Below are positions 1 through 8,457 of a stretch of 33,420 nt of DNA, piece after piece. A program made the translations under genes and the position numbers. The notes beneath the pieces were generated by a model. That model saw nothing but the letters and a program-made list of their open reading frames with translations. It ran no database searches and was not told where the DNA came from. Source of the stretch: Ruminococcus sp. (GTDB taxonomy: Bacteria > Bacillota > Clostridia > Oscillospirales > Ruminococcaceae); the NCBI GenBank assembly GCA_017543335.1, contig JAFYGE010000016.1, positions 1-33,420 of the forward strand, read 5' to 3'. How positions within the stretch are numbered: the stretch's first letter is position 1; every line of letters begins with the position of its first letter.

Positions 1-1785
1 AACAGTACCCTTGTTGCCGGAGAATGTCTCCTGCATATCCTTGCTCATTGCCCAGTAATCGTTAGCAGCATCGCTTGTGGAAGTACCGAAAGCACCCTGC
101 CACTTACCGAGAGAACCGTTGTTGGAAGAGATGCTTACCTCTACCTTAGTTACCTTCTCTGTTGCAGGAATACCGAATTCAGCCCATTCCCAGCCTACCA
201 TCTTATCGTCTGAGTTCTGGTTGTACTTGATACGCTGATTTGGTGAATATGTGTACACACCGTCGCCCTGAGGATTAGGTGTCTTTGAAGTTGTAGTTGT
301 TGTTGGCTGAGGACCAGGAGTATACTTTGTAGTAGTTGTTGGCTGAGGACCAGGAGTTGAAGATGGCTTATAGATCTTTGTTACGCCGTTGATGCTGTTA
401 TCGATAGAACCTGTCTTATAGAAGTAGTAAAGACCAGCAGCAGCACCTACGAGACCTGCGTTATAGTCGATAGCGACCTCATTACAGATATAGTCAGCCA
501 TGTTATCGTGGTAAGAACCGCTTGCGTCGCAAGGACCGCCAACGAGAGCACCGATGAGTGGCTTAGCATTGCTGCCGTAAGCACAGAATGGAGACATATG
601 GTCGCCGTCTGGATTCCAGCCGTTCATGTTGAACTGTGAATAGCTTGTGTAGCCGGAAGCAGCTCTGTGGTGAGCGTTCTTAGCACTGTTGCTTGCGAAA
701 CCTGTTACGAAGCAAGTATTTGCAGGGTTAGAACCGAGGATGTAATTCATCTGTCCCTTAGCCCAATCCTTGTAGTTAGCAGCACCGTTCTTTGTAGCGA
801 TAAGAGCTGTCATCTGCATTGAGCAGTTAAGTCTTGCACTGCCCCACTTATCGAGGAACATATAGTTGCTTCCGTTTGCTTTGCTTGACATGAAGCCGTT
901 AGCAGCATTCCAGTCGCCAGTGATCTCGCCGTAGAGGCAAGCAGCACCGAGGTGAGCGTCGTTCCAGCCGTGAGTCCAGCCTACCTTAGGAAGGTTAGAT
1001 TTGAGGTCGTTGAGGTAGCTGTTATTCTTAGTAGCGAGGTAAAGCCAGCCTGCAGCCCAAGCCTGTTCATCAGCACATCCGTTTGAGTTATAGAAGCCCT
1101 TAGGACCGTCTACAGCTACCTGATTGTACTGCTTTGAGAACTTGTAGAGAGCCTCAGCATAGGTAAGGTCTTCAGCATTACCGAAGTTGCAGTAGTTTGC
1201 AGCGAGAGCAGCTGAATACTCAGCAGCGATATCACTTGCACCGTTGCTTGTCCAGTACATTTTTCTGCTTCCCTGCTGCTCCGGAGGACCCCAGTAGCCG
1301 TGGTCTTCATTACCGTCGCCCTTCTGATAGAGGAAATTGGAAACGTTACCGCCGCTGAGTTTTGTGGAAGCCTTGAAGAAATCGCAGAATTTATCAGTGA
1401 TAACTTTAAGGTGAGCATCCTGACCGGTGGAAACGAATGAGTCTTTGAATTCGTAGTAGCTCCAGCCGAGTGTAGCAGCTGTGAAGCCCTGTGGGAGACC
1501 GAACATAGCGTGGTCACCAGCATCGTGGAAACCGCCCTTTACTTCGTCTGTCATGTGGCAGTTACTTCTCCAGTTCAAAGCACAGCTTGAATTGTCGCCA
1601 CACATATTTGCGTCATAAAAATAGAGGGAGTACTGAAGGAGCCTAGCGTAGTTATCGTTATCCGCTGCAGTTGCTGTGAGAGAGGGAGCCTCTGATGCTA
1701 TTGGAGCAGCAAGAGGTGAAACAACTGCGGAAAAAGCGATAACACCACTAAGAACCATGTTTTTGATCCTTGAAAATGTCTTCAT
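1..1785 (-). CDS. GH9 cellulase (endoglucanase), 3' end beyond the window
   Basis: A secreted glycoside hydrolase of family 9, which hydrolyses beta-1,4-glucan by inversion. The frame is open from the ATG at 1785 to base 1 (595 codons), so the C-terminus is missing. Residues 1-30 form a signal peptide (basic MKTFSRIKN then a hydrophobic run). The GH9 signature GGFHDAGDH places the base aspartates at residues 88 and 91. An HHRAAS motif follows near residue 372, and the acid is Glu436 in NEVAIDYNAG. After the catalytic domain come a proline/threonine linker (about 473-500, two copies of a GPQPTTTT unit) and the start of a beta-sandwich resembling the CBM/DUF5620-type modules of ruminococcal cellulases (tentative). 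A dockerin would be expected in the missing part but is not seen. The ribosome binding site is weak (GAGAAAGAAG). GH9 assignment is firm; the CBM family is not. Confidence 0.93.
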   Translation of the reverse strand, partial: MKTFSRIKNMVLSGVIAFSAVVSPLAAPIASEAPSLTATAADNDNYARLLQYSLYFYDANMCGDNSSCALNWRSNCHMTDEVKGGFHDAGDHAMFGLPQGFTAATLGWSYYEFKDSFVSTGQDAHLKVITDKFCDFFKASTKLSGGNVSNFLYQKGDGNEDHGYWGPPEQQGSRKMYWTSNGASDIAAEYSAALAANYCNFGNAEDLTYAEALYKFSKQYNQVAVDGPKGFYNSNGCADEQAWAAGWLYLATKNNSYLNDLKSNLPKVGWTHGWNDAHLGAACLYGEITGDWNAANGFMSSKANGSNYMFLDKWGSARLNCSMQMTALIATKNGAANYKDWAKGQMNYILGSNPANTCFVTGFASNSAKNAHHRAASGYTSYSQFNMNGWNPDGDHMSPFCAYGSNAKPLIGALVGGPCDASGSYHDNMADYICNEVAIDYNAGLVGAAAGLYYFYKTGSIDNSINGVTKIYKPSSTPGPQPTTTTKYTPGPQPTTTTTSKTPNPQGDGVYTYSPNQRIKYNQNSDDKMVGWEWAEFGIPATEKVTKVEVSISSNNGSLGKWQGAFGTSTSDAANDYWAMSKDMQETFSGNKGTV

Positions 1786-2024
1786 GAATATCACGCTTCT
1801 TTCTCAATATTTGCCTATAATATGTATAAATTCATTATACAGTTTTTTGCAGTGATTTTAGTTACATTTAAGTTACTAAAATATTACAATATGGTAAAAA
1901 TCACAGAATTTTCACAATTTCAGAACATTGCACAAAAGTGATATAAATATTATGTGCATAATAACATTTGCACTGTGGAAATATGTCGGCTAAAGCAGTT
2001 GGCTGTATACATATTGGGAAGAAA
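1786..2024. other. AT-rich upstream region of the left GH9 gene
   Basis: This gene-free stretch carries the upstream region of the left GH9 gene on the minus strand. A TATAAT box (complement of 1834-1839) lies 48 bases before the ATG, but there is no good -35 box at 16-18 bases, so the promoter is weak or activator-dependent (inference). No small ORF or RNA gene was recognised. Confidence 0.4.
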
Positions 2025-2050
2025 ATAGGAGACACCGAAGTGTCTCCTAT
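2021..2050 (-). terminator. Rho-independent terminator of the second GH9 gene
   Basis: Downstream of the stop codon on the minus strand is a perfect 11-bp stem (2025-2035 with 2040-2050) closed by a UUCG tetraloop with C-G closing pair, followed by TTTTC. This is a textbook intrinsic terminator. It ends the GH9-dockerin transcript before the left GH9 gene. Confidence 0.9.
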
Positions 2051-2056
2051 GATTTG

Positions 2057-4279
2057 TTAATTTGATGTAGCGTCAAGGATAGGGTTAAGGGTCGGGACAG
2101 CATGAATGAGATATTTTTGTATCCATACAGCATCCATATTTGTGACACCGCTTGTGCCGTGTTCATAAACATCGGCATTGCGGTAACCCTTTTCGGTGAT
2201 ATGGTTTTCGTCAGTACCGGTGAGACCGAAAGCATCGTCATTAGCTAACATCTGCATAATGAGTACTGCGTCATTCATTTTTACCTCGCCGCTGTCGTTG
2301 GAATCGCCCCAGATTATATTTTCCGGAGGTGTAGTGGTTGTAGTGGTCTGTATCGGTGTATCTACAGTCTTGTAGTAAACTCTGTAGACCTCAGAGATAG
2401 TGCTTGAACCCTTGTTTGACCACCAGAGGTGGAGAGTAACAGTGTCATTCTGAGCTTCAATTCCGGAAACAGGAGTATTTATAACAGTTTTTCCGCTGCC
2501 GTCGTCAGTGAAGTTGAACTGACCGGTCTGGCTGTATTGACCGCTGTTGGAAGTATAGGATATTGCACCGTTTCCGTTGTCGCCTGCATCGGATTTGATT
2601 ATAAATTCAAGTTCGTCAGCACCTTTAAGCTCTATGTTGATTTCTTTGCCTGCTGCGACGTTGACTTTTTCTGTGACCTTAGTAGTAACTACAGTAGTTG
2701 TAGAAGCTCTTGTAGTTGTTATTCTTGTGGTAGTAGTCTTTGATATAGTCGGGTCATCCGGCTCGCTGTTACCGAAGACGAAGTTATTGTTTATCTCAGA
2801 AGCACTTGACTCTATCGACTTGATAGCAGAAGCGTCGCCGCCGTAGAGGTCTGCAAGACCTGCACAAGCAAGGGCGAAGCAGCCGTTGTAATCGAGAGCA
2901 CCTTCTGTATACTGGTATTTATCGGTTTGATCCTGATAGCCGCTGTTATCGTCGCCGCCTACGAGCATACCGTAGTTAGTATACTTAGCGGACGGGTTAG
3001 TTGAAGCTGTATCGTTGCCGTTTCCGGGGTTAGCGGCACGGTGGTGGATGTGGACTGGCCACTTGTTGCCGTAACCGATAAGGAAGCTGTATCCGAGAGA
3101 GTTGTTTCCGAGGATATGGTCCATCTGGAATTTAGCAGCCTTTGCGTAGCTTGAATTAGCGTCGCCCTCAGCGAGGATGAGACCTCTCAGCTGTTTAGCA
3201 CAGTTATAACGTGAAGCTCCCCAGCCGCTTGCACAGTAAGTAGTCTCGCTTATACCGCCTTGGTTAGGATATTCGTAAATAAGCTCCTGCTTAAAGACAT
3301 TTTCGCCTGTAGCTTTGTACATCATAGAACAATAGCCCTGCCATACCTTATCCCATGTATAAACGTATCCGTCGTACTGATTCCCGCCGTAGTCGCCGCT
3401 CTTAGGAGTACGAGACGGTTTATCGCCTTCGTTGAGTATCCAGAGCCAAGCCTGAGCAAGAGCTTCTTCGTCCTGATACTGAGCATCAGTGTCGTAGAAT
3501 CCGCCGATACCGCCGGAGTTGTTTCCGACGTGCTTCTGACCGAATGAAAGAAGTGCTTTTGCGTATCTTATACATTCGTCCGCATAAGCCGGGTCTGCGT
3601 CACGCCATACATAGGCTGTTCCTGCAAGACCGGCAGCCATTTCGCAGCATACAGCGGAGTTGTTTGAAGATGATGTCAGCCAGTAAACGGGTCTTGCATA
3701 TGTCTGAGTTTCAGGAGCAGACCAGTAGCTGTGGTCAGTACCGCCCTCAGCAACAACGTGAGCAACAGCAACAACGTTATCAGAGCCGTCGAGGAAAGTT
3801 GTCTTCATGAGGTAGTCAGCACCCCATTTGAGCTCATACATGAGGTGGTCTTTACAGCCAGCCTTCTCGTAAACTCCAGGGAAGAGGTAGTCTGACATAG
3901 CAAGGCTTGATATTCCGAAGCCTATAGTGAGATTGAATTTGATATGGTCGCCGGCATCGTGGAAACCGCCGGAAACGTCCACTTTTCCGTCACCGTCCGG
4001 ATCGACGATAGCCTTAGCTGAACCGCTTAGCGTACCAACGGAAGCGGTTGCATCATAGGTGTGGCAGTCGCCTCTCCATGTGAGCGGACCGTCGGTTATA
4101 CCTGTTCCGCAGGCATTACTGTCGTAGAAATACAGTGACATAGCAAGAGCTTCGTAGTAGTTGTTATCTGTTGCGGCATTTACAGACGGTGAGTAGCTCA
4201 TTGTGGTCACAGAGCTTGCCACCATAGCTGTACTTATGATGCCGGTAACAGCCTTTTTGAATTTTGATCTTATTGACAT
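2057..4279 (-). CDS. GH9 cellulase with CBM-like domain and dockerin
   Basis: Secreted family 9 endoglucanase, probably a cellulosome component. The start at 4279 is chosen because AAAGGAG sits ten bases upstream; a longer frame exists but would translate the ribosome binding site. The protein is 740 aa. Residues 1-36 are a signal peptide (ending VNAA). The GH9 catalytic domain spans about 38-485, with SGGFHDAGDH giving Asp108 and Asp111, HHRAAN at 412-417, and the acid Glu459 in YTEGALDYNG. A Thr-rich linker (512-535) leads to a beta-sandwich (about 538-645) probably related to the CBM-like module of the neighbouring GH9. A second Thr linker follows, then a dockerin (657-735) with two Ca-binding segments, beginning GDSNDSGEVKMNDAV and NADVYEHGTSGVTNMDAV. 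The 27913 GH74 carries the same dockerin type, so both probably bind the same cohesin class. The gene has its own extended -10 promoter and terminator. Confidence 0.95.
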   Translation of the reverse strand: MSIRSKFKKAVTGIISTAMVASSVTTMSYSPSVNAATDNNYYEALAMSLYFYDSNACGTGITDGPLTWRGDCHTYDATASVGTLSGSAKAIVDPDGDGKVDVSGGFHDAGDHIKFNLTIGFGISSLAMSDYLFPGVYEKAGCKDHLMYELKWGADYLMKTTFLDGSDNVVAVAHVVAEGGTDHSYWSAPETQTYARPVYWLTSSSNNSAVCCEMAAGLAGTAYVWRDADPAYADECIRYAKALLSFGQKHVGNNSGGIGGFYDTDAQYQDEEALAQAWLWILNEGDKPSRTPKSGDYGGNQYDGYVYTWDKVWQGYCSMMYKATGENVFKQELIYEYPNQGGISETTYCASGWGASRYNCAKQLRGLILAEGDANSSYAKAAKFQMDHILGNNSLGYSFLIGYGNKWPVHIHHRAANPGNGNDTASTNPSAKYTNYGMLVGGDDNSGYQDQTDKYQYTEGALDYNGCFALACAGLADLYGGDASAIKSIESSASEINNNFVFGNSEPDDPTISKTTTTRITTTRASTTTVVTTKVTEKVNVAAGKEINIELKGADELEFIIKSDAGDNGNGAISYTSNSGQYSQTGQFNFTDDGSGKTVINTPVSGIEAQNDTVTLHLWWSNKGSSTISEVYRVYYKTVDTPIQTTTTTTPPENIIWGDSNDSGEVKMNDAVLIMQMLANDDAFGLTGTDENHITEKGYRNADVYEHGTSGVTNMDAVWIQKYLIHAVPTLNPILDATSN

Positions 4280-4380
4280 GATAAATGCACTCCTTTCATT
4301 TTGTAAGGGCAATTTGGGATATTTTGGTCAGATGAAGTCCTCCCGTATCATCTGCACAAAAACATCCACTATACACCTTC

Positions 4381-4389
4381 ATTATACCA
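4381..4389 (-). promoter_or_regulatory. Extended -10 promoter element of GH9-dockerin gene
   Basis: On the minus strand TGGTATAAT (TGn plus a perfect TATAAT) lies about 100 bases upstream of the GH9 start. No consensus -35 is found 17 bases upstream (AACAAA there), as is usual for extended -10 promoters. The leader would be roughly 95 nt. Confidence 0.6.
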
Positions 4390-4494
4390 TAAATAAAGGG
4401 CATTTTGTTACTAAACTATGTACAAATACTGATTTATGCATAAATTCAGCACTTAGTTTAAATATATCGGACTGATATTGTGCAAATTGAATAC

Positions 4495-4531
4495 AAAAAA
4501 TACCGGTGAACTTTAATGTTAGTTCACCGGT
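4495..4531 (-). terminator. Terminator of the GGDEF gene
   Basis: Just past the GGDEF stop codon on the minus strand is a perfect 11-bp stem (ACCGGTGAACT, 4502-4512 with 4521-4531), an 8-nt loop and then ATTTTTTG. This is a strong intrinsic terminator that separates the GGDEF gene from the GH9 gene. Confidence 0.92.
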
Positions 4532-4535
4532 CGTA

Positions 4536-6407
4536 TTATCTTCTTGCAGAATCTTTTTTTCTGCGTTTTTCTGAGTACATAAGCTCGTCTGAGTGCTTTA
4601 TAAGGCTTTCAATCCGCATTTCTTCCGGTTTATCGGTGGAGTATACTCCGATACTTGAAGATACATTATAATCGAATCCGAAGCTGTTTTTTTCGAGGAA
4701 GAAGCTTATGCTGTTCTTGATGCTCTCTTCCTGCGGAGCTCCGCCCATTACAGCCATCATCTCATCGCCGCCGAGTCTTACGAAAAGCGAATCTTCCGGA
4801 CAGGCATACTGCAAAGCGTCTGCGACCATACGTATAGCCTTATCACCAGCCATATGTCCGAATTTATCGTTTATATATTTCAGATTATCGAGGTCTGCAA
4901 GTACTACCGTTATTGATGAAGTGTTCGGGTTGCCGAATCTTCTCTCGAATTCATTTGAGAAACCGATACGGTTGAAAAGTCCGGTAAGAGGGTCAGTGCG
5001 GTACATCTCCTCAACACGGAACAACAGGTAACGCTGACTCTGATTGTTGATGTATCCTCCGAGGGCATTGTTCAGAGCTGTTATTATAATAGGTATACGG
5101 CAATACAGATTCAGGTCGTCCGTAGGGTAGTGGAAAATGACGTATCCCAGCGGAGTGTTGAGGTAATCTATCATTGAAAATACAAGAGGACATTTTTTTT
5201 CAAGCAGTCTGTCTATCTCCGGTATTATATTGTTCTTATGGAAGTTAAAAGGTTTATAGTCCTGAAGTGAGCCGAAATTATGCAGTACACACATCTCGTC
5301 CTCGAAAATATCCTCTTCAGTATGAACGAAAGGCTTTGCGGTCGGGACAGTGAACCTCTTATTCAGAAGGCAAGTCGTGTCAGAGAAAACATAGTTGTCG
5401 AAGAGAGCTGAAACTTCTTCGATACTGCGGCAGTTCTGCATTTTTTCCGAACATTTTGAAAGTGCGTGGTTGTCATCCTGAATGCGGTTGAATCTTGAAC
5501 TGAGAAGTGACATTATGGAAGGCACATTTATTGTCTTATCATCACAGCATCCGCATGAATTTGAGGGCATAAGCTCCGGTATTACTTGGGTAGAACCGGT
5601 GAATTTTCCGGTGCGGAAGATCTCGTCAGCAGTTTCAGCGACCTTTTTGCCCATAAGCGTGAGACTACAGCTTGCGGAGGTTATCCTCGGCAAAGAGAAT
5701 AGAATATCCTCTATACCGTCAAACCCCGTCACGAGAACATCGTCCGGAACGTTTATCCCGTTTTCTGTGAGTACTGTGCAGACATTTATTGCCATTATGT
5801 CGTTTGCACATATTATAGCTTTTGGCAGTCTTCCGCTTTCTATTAGTCTGATAGCAGCCTGTTTTGCGGGAACTCCCCAGAAGTCTCCGTAGCTGACATT
5901 TTCCTCGGTAAACTTTATACCCTTTTCAGCAAGTACATCTTCGATAACCTTGCGTCTTTCTTCTGAGAACGAGTTGCCTTTGAATCCTGCTATATAGTGG
6001 ATGTCGGTAATACCGTGGAAATCGGTTATATGCCTTACGATCTTTTCAAATCCCTCTTTAAATCCGAAACCAAGATTGATACAGCCCTCAAAATAGCCGT
6101 CGATAGTTATAACGGGGACTCCGTGCTCCTGAGCGTTGAGTACAAGGGCAGCAACAGTTGGTTTGTGCTTTATTCCCTCTACAGATATTACCAGTACATC
6201 AACGATGCTGAAGTCGATAAGGTCGAATATACGTGCTTCGGTCTGACTTCTTGTATCTGCATAAAAAAGATCTTCGCATAAATTGTATACAAAAACACTG
6301 TGTCCAAGTTTCTGAGCTTCTGCGTTCAGTGATGTGGTCAGCTGAAAGCTCGGAACTTCACCTAATTTTGAAAGGCATAGTGCAATGATCCTTCGTCCGT
6401 TTATCAT
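4536..6407 (-). CDS. LacI-type substrate-binding / GGDEF fusion (putative diguanylate cyclase)
   Basis: A 623-aa protein without signal peptide, membrane segment or helix-turn-helix. Residues 1-285 resemble the periplasmic-binding fold of LacI/GalR regulators (VLVISVEGIKH, VPVITIDGYF, AIICANDIMAINV, VLVTGFDGIEDILF), so it probably senses a small ligand, perhaps a sugar, in the cytoplasm. A linker of about 165 residues follows, then a GGDEF domain (about 460-620). The metal- and GTP-binding part is preserved (VVLADLDNLKYINDKFGH). The signature reads GGDEM (546-550) instead of GGDEF. The RxxD inhibitory I-site expected upstream is absent, with Pro and Ser at those positions. If active it would make c-di-GMP in response to the ligand. 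Substitution of the last signature residue leaves some doubt; it could also be a c-di-GMP or GTP sensor. An AGGAG site lies seven bases before the ATG. The gene is divergent from the LRR-transglutaminase-dockerin gene. Confidence 0.88.
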   Translation of the reverse strand: MINGRRIIALCLSKLGEVPSFQLTTSLNAEAQKLGHSVFVYNLCEDLFYADTRSQTEARIFDLIDFSIVDVLVISVEGIKHKPTVAALVLNAQEHGVPVITIDGYFEGCINLGFGFKEGFEKIVRHITDFHGITDIHYIAGFKGNSFSEERRKVIEDVLAEKGIKFTEENVSYGDFWGVPAKQAAIRLIESGRLPKAIICANDIMAINVCTVLTENGINVPDDVLVTGFDGIEDILFSLPRITSASCSLTLMGKKVAETADEIFRTGKFTGSTQVIPELMPSNSCGCCDDKTINVPSIMSLLSSRFNRIQDDNHALSKCSEKMQNCRSIEEVSALFDNYVFSDTTCLLNKRFTVPTAKPFVHTEEDIFEDEMCVLHNFGSLQDYKPFNFHKNNIIPEIDRLLEKKCPLVFSMIDYLNTPLGYVIFHYPTDDLNLYCRIPIIITALNNALGGYINNQSQRYLLFRVEEMYRTDPLTGLFNRIGFSNEFERRFGNPNTSSITVVLADLDNLKYINDKFGHMAGDKAIRMVADALQYACPEDSLFVRLGGDEMMAVMGGAPQEESIKNSISFFLEKNSFGFDYNVSSSIGVYSTDKPEEMRIESLIKHSDELMYSEKRRKKDSARR

Positions 6408-6448
6408 AAATTACTCCTATTTGGCAAAACACATAAAAAATCACTTAT

Positions 6449-6477
6449 ATGATAACATGGATATATCGATTTGTCAA
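6449..6477 (-). promoter_or_regulatory. Sigma-A promoter of the GGDEF gene
   Basis: On the minus strand TTGACA (complement of 6472-6477), 17 bases, then TATCAT (complement of 6449-6454). Spacing is ideal and the leader is about 35 nt. It is back to back with the promoter at 6550-6578. Confidence 0.8.
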
Positions 6478-6549
6478 GTTTATATAAAATGACTGATATT
6501 ATAAAATATAATGCAATAAAGTGAAATTTTTTTGAAAAAATTTACGCTA

Positions 6550-6578
6550 TTGACATTGTTGCAAAGTTGTGTTATATT
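6550..6578 (+). promoter_or_regulatory. Sigma-A promoter of the LRR-transglutaminase-dockerin gene
   Basis: TTGACA (6550-6555), 17 bases, TATATT (6573-6578), giving a leader of about 65 nt to the ATG at 6649. Because a frame is open upstream, a start at 6532 is formally possible. This promoter lies inside that extension, which argues for the 6649 start. Confidence 0.82.
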
Positions 6579-6648
6579 ATTTATGTTGCAACAATTATAT
6601 ATCAATCATTATAGCTATATAAAAAATATATCAAGGAGATTTTTACTA

Positions 6649-8310
6649 ATGAGTTTAAGCATCAATTCAAAAAAAATCATAGCATCTGTTATGGCACTTT
6701 CTATAGTTGCATCAGGTGTGATCTCATCAGAAGCAAGCATTTTCAGCAAGATAGTTCCAACAAATACTATTTCTGCATCCGCTGCTATCAGCTACGGTGA
6801 CTGGGAGTATGAGGAAACAGGAACATATACTGCAAAACTTACAAAGTATAAGGGAAACGGCGGATATGTTATTATCCCTGAATCTATTAACGGTCATTCT
6901 GTAACTGCTCTTGGATATGGCTTATTCCAGCAGAATAATAATGTTACAAAAGTTGCTATTCCAAGAGGAGTAACTGAGATACCAAATAGCTGTTTCTATA
7001 ATGCCAAGAACTTAGAGACCGTATTTGTTCCGCACGGAGTAAAAAAAATAGGTGCGGCTGCGTTTTGTGCAACACCAAAATTAAAGTCTATATCACTGCC
7101 TACAACAGTTAATACTATAGATTATAATGCATTTTGTTCTTCTGGAATTACTTCAATATCAGTACCTTCAGTAACTGAATTTGGAAATTATGTATTCAGA
7201 GGTTGTAATGATCTCAAATCAGTAACTTTATCAAGCAACTTAAAAAAATTGACTTATGGTATGTTCATGGAGTGCCCAAGTCTTGAATCTTTCGTTGTTC
7301 CTGCATCTGTTGACTCCATTGATATGAAGGTATTTGAGGATTGTACAGGACTTAAATCAGTAACAATTTCACGCTATCCGGAAAAGATGTTTAAAAATGA
7401 TGTTTTTATGGGATGCACTTCACTTGAAAATCTTAACATCTCTGATCCTGCTATTTTGAACCAGTTATTTGTCAGACAGTCATTAAATGACTGCAAGAAG
7501 TTCAATAAGATCAATAATCAAACTATCGTAAGCTATAGAAGCAAGAGATACAGCCCTAATGCTGAGCCTGTTTTCCAGACGGCTTTTGATGAAGTGATAA
7601 GAAAGAATTTCAGATATTGTGATGTTCAGAAGTTTGCGTTTTATAACGAGTATTTAAATGCAATAGTAAAATATACCGTTGGTACTAATACACATTCTGG
7701 TATGACGAAAGGTCAGAAGATAAAGGCTTTGCATGACTGGGTTTGTGATAAAGTTGACTATGCATTTGTTAACGGAGCACCTGATCCTTCAACAGAGTGC
7801 CATGTTGATTCCTCTGTTTTCATGAGAGATACAACTGTTTGTGACGGCTATGCAAGAGCACTTACACTTCTTCTCCGTGAAGCTGGTATAGAGTCATATT
7901 GTTTAAGCAGTAGCAGCCATGCATGGTGTATGGTAAAATTAGGAAATCGTTATTTCCATGTAGATTCTTGTCATGATGGTCAGTCATCAACCACAAATTA
8001 TTCTCACTTCCTTAAATCAGACAATGATATTAAGAAGTGTTCTGCTGGACATAGCAGCTGGAGGATTTCATCTCCAAGTGATTCCAGAATCAATTATACT
8101 ATCTCACCAATGCCTGCTTGTCAGTATTCAATAGGCGATGTTAATATGGATCATGTTATCGATAAGAAAGATGTACAGCTTATTCAGGACTATAAATTAA
8201 ATCTTGCACAGATCTCTGATTTAACACTCGCAGATACAAATTTAGATGGCGAAATTAACCTCGCTGATGCGATAAATCTTATACAGCTTTACCCATCTTG
8301 CAGAGGTTGA
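6649..8310 (+). CDS. Secreted LRR (BspA-type) / transglutaminase-like / dockerin protein
   Basis: The start at 6649 is supported by AAGGAG ten bases upstream and a clean signal peptide (residues 1-28, basic SKK then hydrophobic). The protein is 553 aa. Residues about 60-280 are BspA/LRR_5-type repeats with the usual pattern of F..C..L.S...P..V..I (for example CPSLESFVVPASVDSI). Residues about 345-445 form a transglutaminase/cysteine-protease-like domain. Its triad appears complete: Cys398 in TVCDGYA, His424 in SHAWCMV and Asp439 in FHVDS. A dockerin closes the protein (496-552; GDVNMDHVIDKKDVQLI and DTNLDGEINLADAINLI), of a different sequence type from those on the GH9 and GH74 enzymes. LRR-transglutaminase-dockerin proteins are known in cellulosomal ruminococci, but their substrate is not established. 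Protein cross-linking, peptide cleavage or adhesion are all possible. Codon use looks more A/T-rich than in its neighbours. Confidence 0.9.
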   Translation: MSLSINSKKIIASVMALSIVASGVISSEASIFSKIVPTNTISASAAISYGDWEYEETGTYTAKLTKYKGNGGYVIIPESINGHSVTALGYGLFQQNNNVTKVAIPRGVTEIPNSCFYNAKNLETVFVPHGVKKIGAAAFCATPKLKSISLPTTVNTIDYNAFCSSGITSISVPSVTEFGNYVFRGCNDLKSVTLSSNLKKLTYGMFMECPSLESFVVPASVDSIDMKVFEDCTGLKSVTISRYPEKMFKNDVFMGCTSLENLNISDPAILNQLFVRQSLNDCKKFNKINNQTIVSYRSKRYSPNAEPVFQTAFDEVIRKNFRYCDVQKFAFYNEYLNAIVKYTVGTNTHSGMTKGQKIKALHDWVCDKVDYAFVNGAPDPSTECHVDSSVFMRDTTVCDGYARALTLLLREAGIESYCLSSSSHAWCMVKLGNRYFHVDSCHDGQSSTTNYSHFLKSDNDIKKCSAGHSSWRISSPSDSRINYTISPMPACQYSIGDVNMDHVIDKKDVQLIQDYKLNLAQISDLTLADTNLDGEINLADAINLIQLYPSCRG

Positions 8311-8331
8311 TACGATATATTTAAATACACC

Positions 8332-8363
8332 AAAGCACTCCCGTAAAAAGGAGTGCTTTTTTT
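8332..8363 (+). terminator. Terminator of the LRR-transglutaminase-dockerin gene
   Basis: A perfect 10-bp stem AAAGCACTCC / GGAGTGCTTT (8332-8341 with 8350-8359) with an 8-nt loop, running into a T-tract (8357-8363). It lies 21 bases after the stop codon. Confidence 0.93.
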
Positions 8364-8381
8364 ATAAAAAAGATGCAACAC

Positions 8382-8410
8382 TTTACATTTTGGCGTCGTA
8401 TGTGTATAAT
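8382..8410 (+). promoter_or_regulatory. Promoter of the sigma / anti-sigma operon
   Basis: TTTACA (8382-8387), 17 bases, perfect TATAAT (8405-8410), with a leader of about 40 nt. It looks like a housekeeping sigma-A promoter. No second ECF-type promoter pointing to autoregulation was recognised. Confidence 0.8.
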
Positions 8411-8457
8411 GAAAGCTGAAATGTATGCATAAAGCTTTATGAAGGGAGGAATGTCAG

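Noticed and set aside
2310-2760. Repeated ACT/GTA triplets read at first as a tandem repeat array
   Set aside because: They encode Thr-rich linkers; spacing and sequence are not regular, and there are no CRISPR-like unique spacers.
1872-4415. GTTACTAAA shared upstream of both GH9 genes (1872-1880 and 4407-4415)
   Set aside because: The distance to the -10 boxes differs (about 33 versus 21 bases) and both regions are AT-rich; chance is likely.
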